Below, in pieces: positions 63,014 to 64,000 of a stretch of DNA of 64,000 bases. Location: contig NZ_PEND01000005.1 of NCBI RefSeq assembly GCF_002844195.1, positions 372,001 through 436,000 of the forward strand, read 5' to 3'. The position numbers and the translations under genes were made by a program. Source of the stretch: Halegenticoccus soli. Its GTDB lineage: Archaea > Halobacteriota > Halobacteria > Halobacteriales > Haloferacaceae. Within the stretch, counting starts at the first letter, position 1, and the number at the start of each line of letters is the position of its first letter. The notes under the pieces are model-generated. The model did not search any database and had not been told where the DNA came from. It saw only the letters and a program-made list of their open reading frames with translations.

Positions 63014-63126
63014 TTTAGCTGAATTAAGGCGCTAAGTCCCCTTCCTCAGCGAGCGCCAACTGAACGAGAGGCGCGAGCAGGGAGGGGATACAGCGCCGCA
63101 CGTTTGTTCATACACTCTACGACGGC
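63014..63126 (-). mobile_element. PATE right-end fragment, copy 4, reversed
   Basis: Read on the minus strand it gives GGCGCTGTATCCCCTCCCTG, GCTCGCTGAGGAAGGGGACT, TAGCGCC and the terminal TTAGCTAAA-like end, matching copies 1-3. It lies just before the RHH-TnpB genes in opposite orientation. Confidence 0.65.
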
Positions 63127-63183
63127 AGGCCCACAGGCCCACGTTCCGTCACACTTAACCACATATCTTGTGTAACTTGTGGT

Positions 63184-63306
63184 GTGGTAAAGCGCAAGAA
63201 CATCTCGATACGCGACGACCAAGAGGAGTGGATTCAGGAGAATCACCTGAATCTCTCGCGGTTCGTTCAGGATAAGCTGGACGAACTCATCGAGGAGCGC
63301 GAATAG
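63184..63306 (+). CDS. 40-residue RHH-like protein preceding TnpB
   Basis: GTG start; reads KRKNISIRDDQEEWIQENHL then NLSRFVQDKLDELIEERE. The strand-helix-helix pattern is that of CopG/ribbon-helix-helix proteins. Similar short ORFs sit directly upstream of haloarchaeal TnpB genes (recalled, not checked). The stop is three bases from the TnpB ATG. A regulator of tnpB expression is the obvious guess. Confidence 0.7.
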   Translation: MVKRKNISIRDDQEEWIQENHLNLSRFVQDKLDELIEERE

Positions 63307-63309
63307 TGG

Positions 63310-64000
63310 ATGTACTACGCCTACAAATATCGTCTCAAACCGTCCGACGCCCATCGCGAGGAGTTGGACCGCCACCGCGATATTTGTAGACAACTGTACA
63401 ATCACGCGCTCTACCGCTTCAACCAAATCCCCGAGGACGCGGGCACTCTCAACCAGCGCGTCCGGTCCGTTCGCGACGAACTTCCCGCCCTGAAAGAGTG
63501 GTGGGATGGCCTCTCGGACGTGTACTCAACAGTCCTGCAAACAGCGGTCATGCGAATCGAGCAGAACGTCAAGTCGCTCGGGGAACTCAAGGAGAACGGC
63601 TACGGCGTCGGCCAGCTCAAGTGGAAACCGCCACGGGAGTTCCGCAGTTTCACGTACAGTCAGTCTGGCTTCAAGCTCGACAAGAAGGGCGGTCAGACTG
63701 TCCTGTCACTCTCGAAACTCGCGGACATACCGATACGGCTCCACCGCGCCATCCCCGACGACGCCAAGCTCAAGCAGGTCACGGTCAAGAAGGAACCGAC
63801 GGACGAGTGGTTCGCCACGTTCGGCGTCCAAATGGACCGTGAGACACCCGAACCACCCGAGAACCCCGAGAAGTGTGTCGGTATCGACGTGGGGATTCTC
63901 ACGTACGCCCATGACACCGACGGCACGGCGGTCGGGTCGCTCGACCTCTCGAACGAACGTGAACGCTTGGAGCGCGAGCAACGGAAGCTCTCGCAGAAGC
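63310..64000 (+). CDS. tnpB: TnpB (IS200/IS605-IS1341 family RNA-guided nuclease), 5' part
   Basis: Starts MYYAYKYRLKPSDAHREELD, then RQLYNHALYRFNQIPEDAGT, GQLKWKPPREFRSFTYSQSG and KCVGIDVGILTYAHDTDGTA, which holds the first RuvC Asp (GIDVG). 230 residues are visible before the window ends, with no frameshift. TnpB is an omega-RNA-guided DNA nuclease acting at the element's excision and target sites. It may be intact, and no TnpA transposase is seen upstream. Confidence 0.9.
   Translation, partial: MYYAYKYRLKPSDAHREELDRHRDICRQLYNHALYRFNQIPEDAGTLNQRVRSVRDELPALKEWWDGLSDVYSTVLQTAVMRIEQNVKSLGELKENGYGVGQLKWKPPREFRSFTYSQSGFKLDKKGGQTVLSLSKLADIPIRLHRAIPDDAKLKQVTVKKEPTDEWFATFGVQMDRETPEPPENPEKCVGIDVGILTYAHDTDGTAVGSLDLSNERERLEREQRKLSQK

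Noticed and set aside
41795-63126. Recurrent hairpins considered as a CRISPR array
   Set aside because: Copies are kilobases apart, vary in length and orientation, and match IS200/IS605 end structure; no regular spacers or cas genes.

Overview
The window looks like a haloarchaeal chromosome or megaplasmid segment. Proteins are very acidic, twin-arginine (Tat) leaders are common on secreted proteins, and TFB genes, TATA-box/leaderless-type promoters, HTH_10 (Bat-type) regulators and IS200/IS605-IS1341-type remnants are present. No rRNA, tRNA, CRISPR array or orc1/cdc6 gene was recognised.

Region 1 (1-17.6 kb) is a cell-surface glycan island interrupted by a core-like membrane locus. It holds two sulfatase-like alkaline-phosphatase-superfamily proteins, a small partner, a polysaccharide flippase and a GT2 glycosyltransferase. 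Next comes a GC-rich MoxR/DUF58/DUF4350/DUF1616 membrane cluster (5.8-12.9 kb), split into a plus arm and a minus arm that converge. A Tat-exported beta-helix protein follows, then a GDP-sugar unit (GDP-mannose 4,6-dehydratase, SDR epimerase/reductase, GDP-mannose-hydrolase-like Nudix). AT-rich genes alternate with GC-rich ones, as expected for an exchanged surface locus.

Region 2 (17.9-41.4 kb) is dominated by secreted or surface proteins. Four paralogous right-handed beta-helix proteins form two tandem pairs, each with one Tat-bearing and one leaderless member. Other members are two more beta-helix proteins (one at 13.1 kb, one at 27-28.8 kb), a Tat-exported fibre-like protein, a halolysin-type protease with three C-terminal repeats and a GT-C-like membrane protein. 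Most carry a related C-terminal W/DG-rich tail. The region is decaying: a complete IS6-type element with target duplication but a frameshifted transposase, a second IS6 remnant, ABC-transporter and HxlR pseudogenes, an IS5-type fragment, and a chimeric reading frame joining beta-helix and TFB debris.

Region 3 (42.3-46.1 kb) is an intact metal-uptake operon (substrate-binding protein, ATPase, permease, DtxR-family regulator) with a candidate operator upstream.

Region 4 (46.5-64 kb) is an accessory region with many small winged-helix/HTH regulators, single-gene fragments, a MNT/HepT toxin-antitoxin pair whose toxin is broken, a TFB gene fused in frame to a transposon-derived segment, and an ArsR-SRPBCC-VOC operon. 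It is full of PATE-like non-autonomous elements and TnpB remnants. It ends in a TnpB gene, preceded by a 40-residue ribbon-helix-helix-like ORF, that runs off the window.
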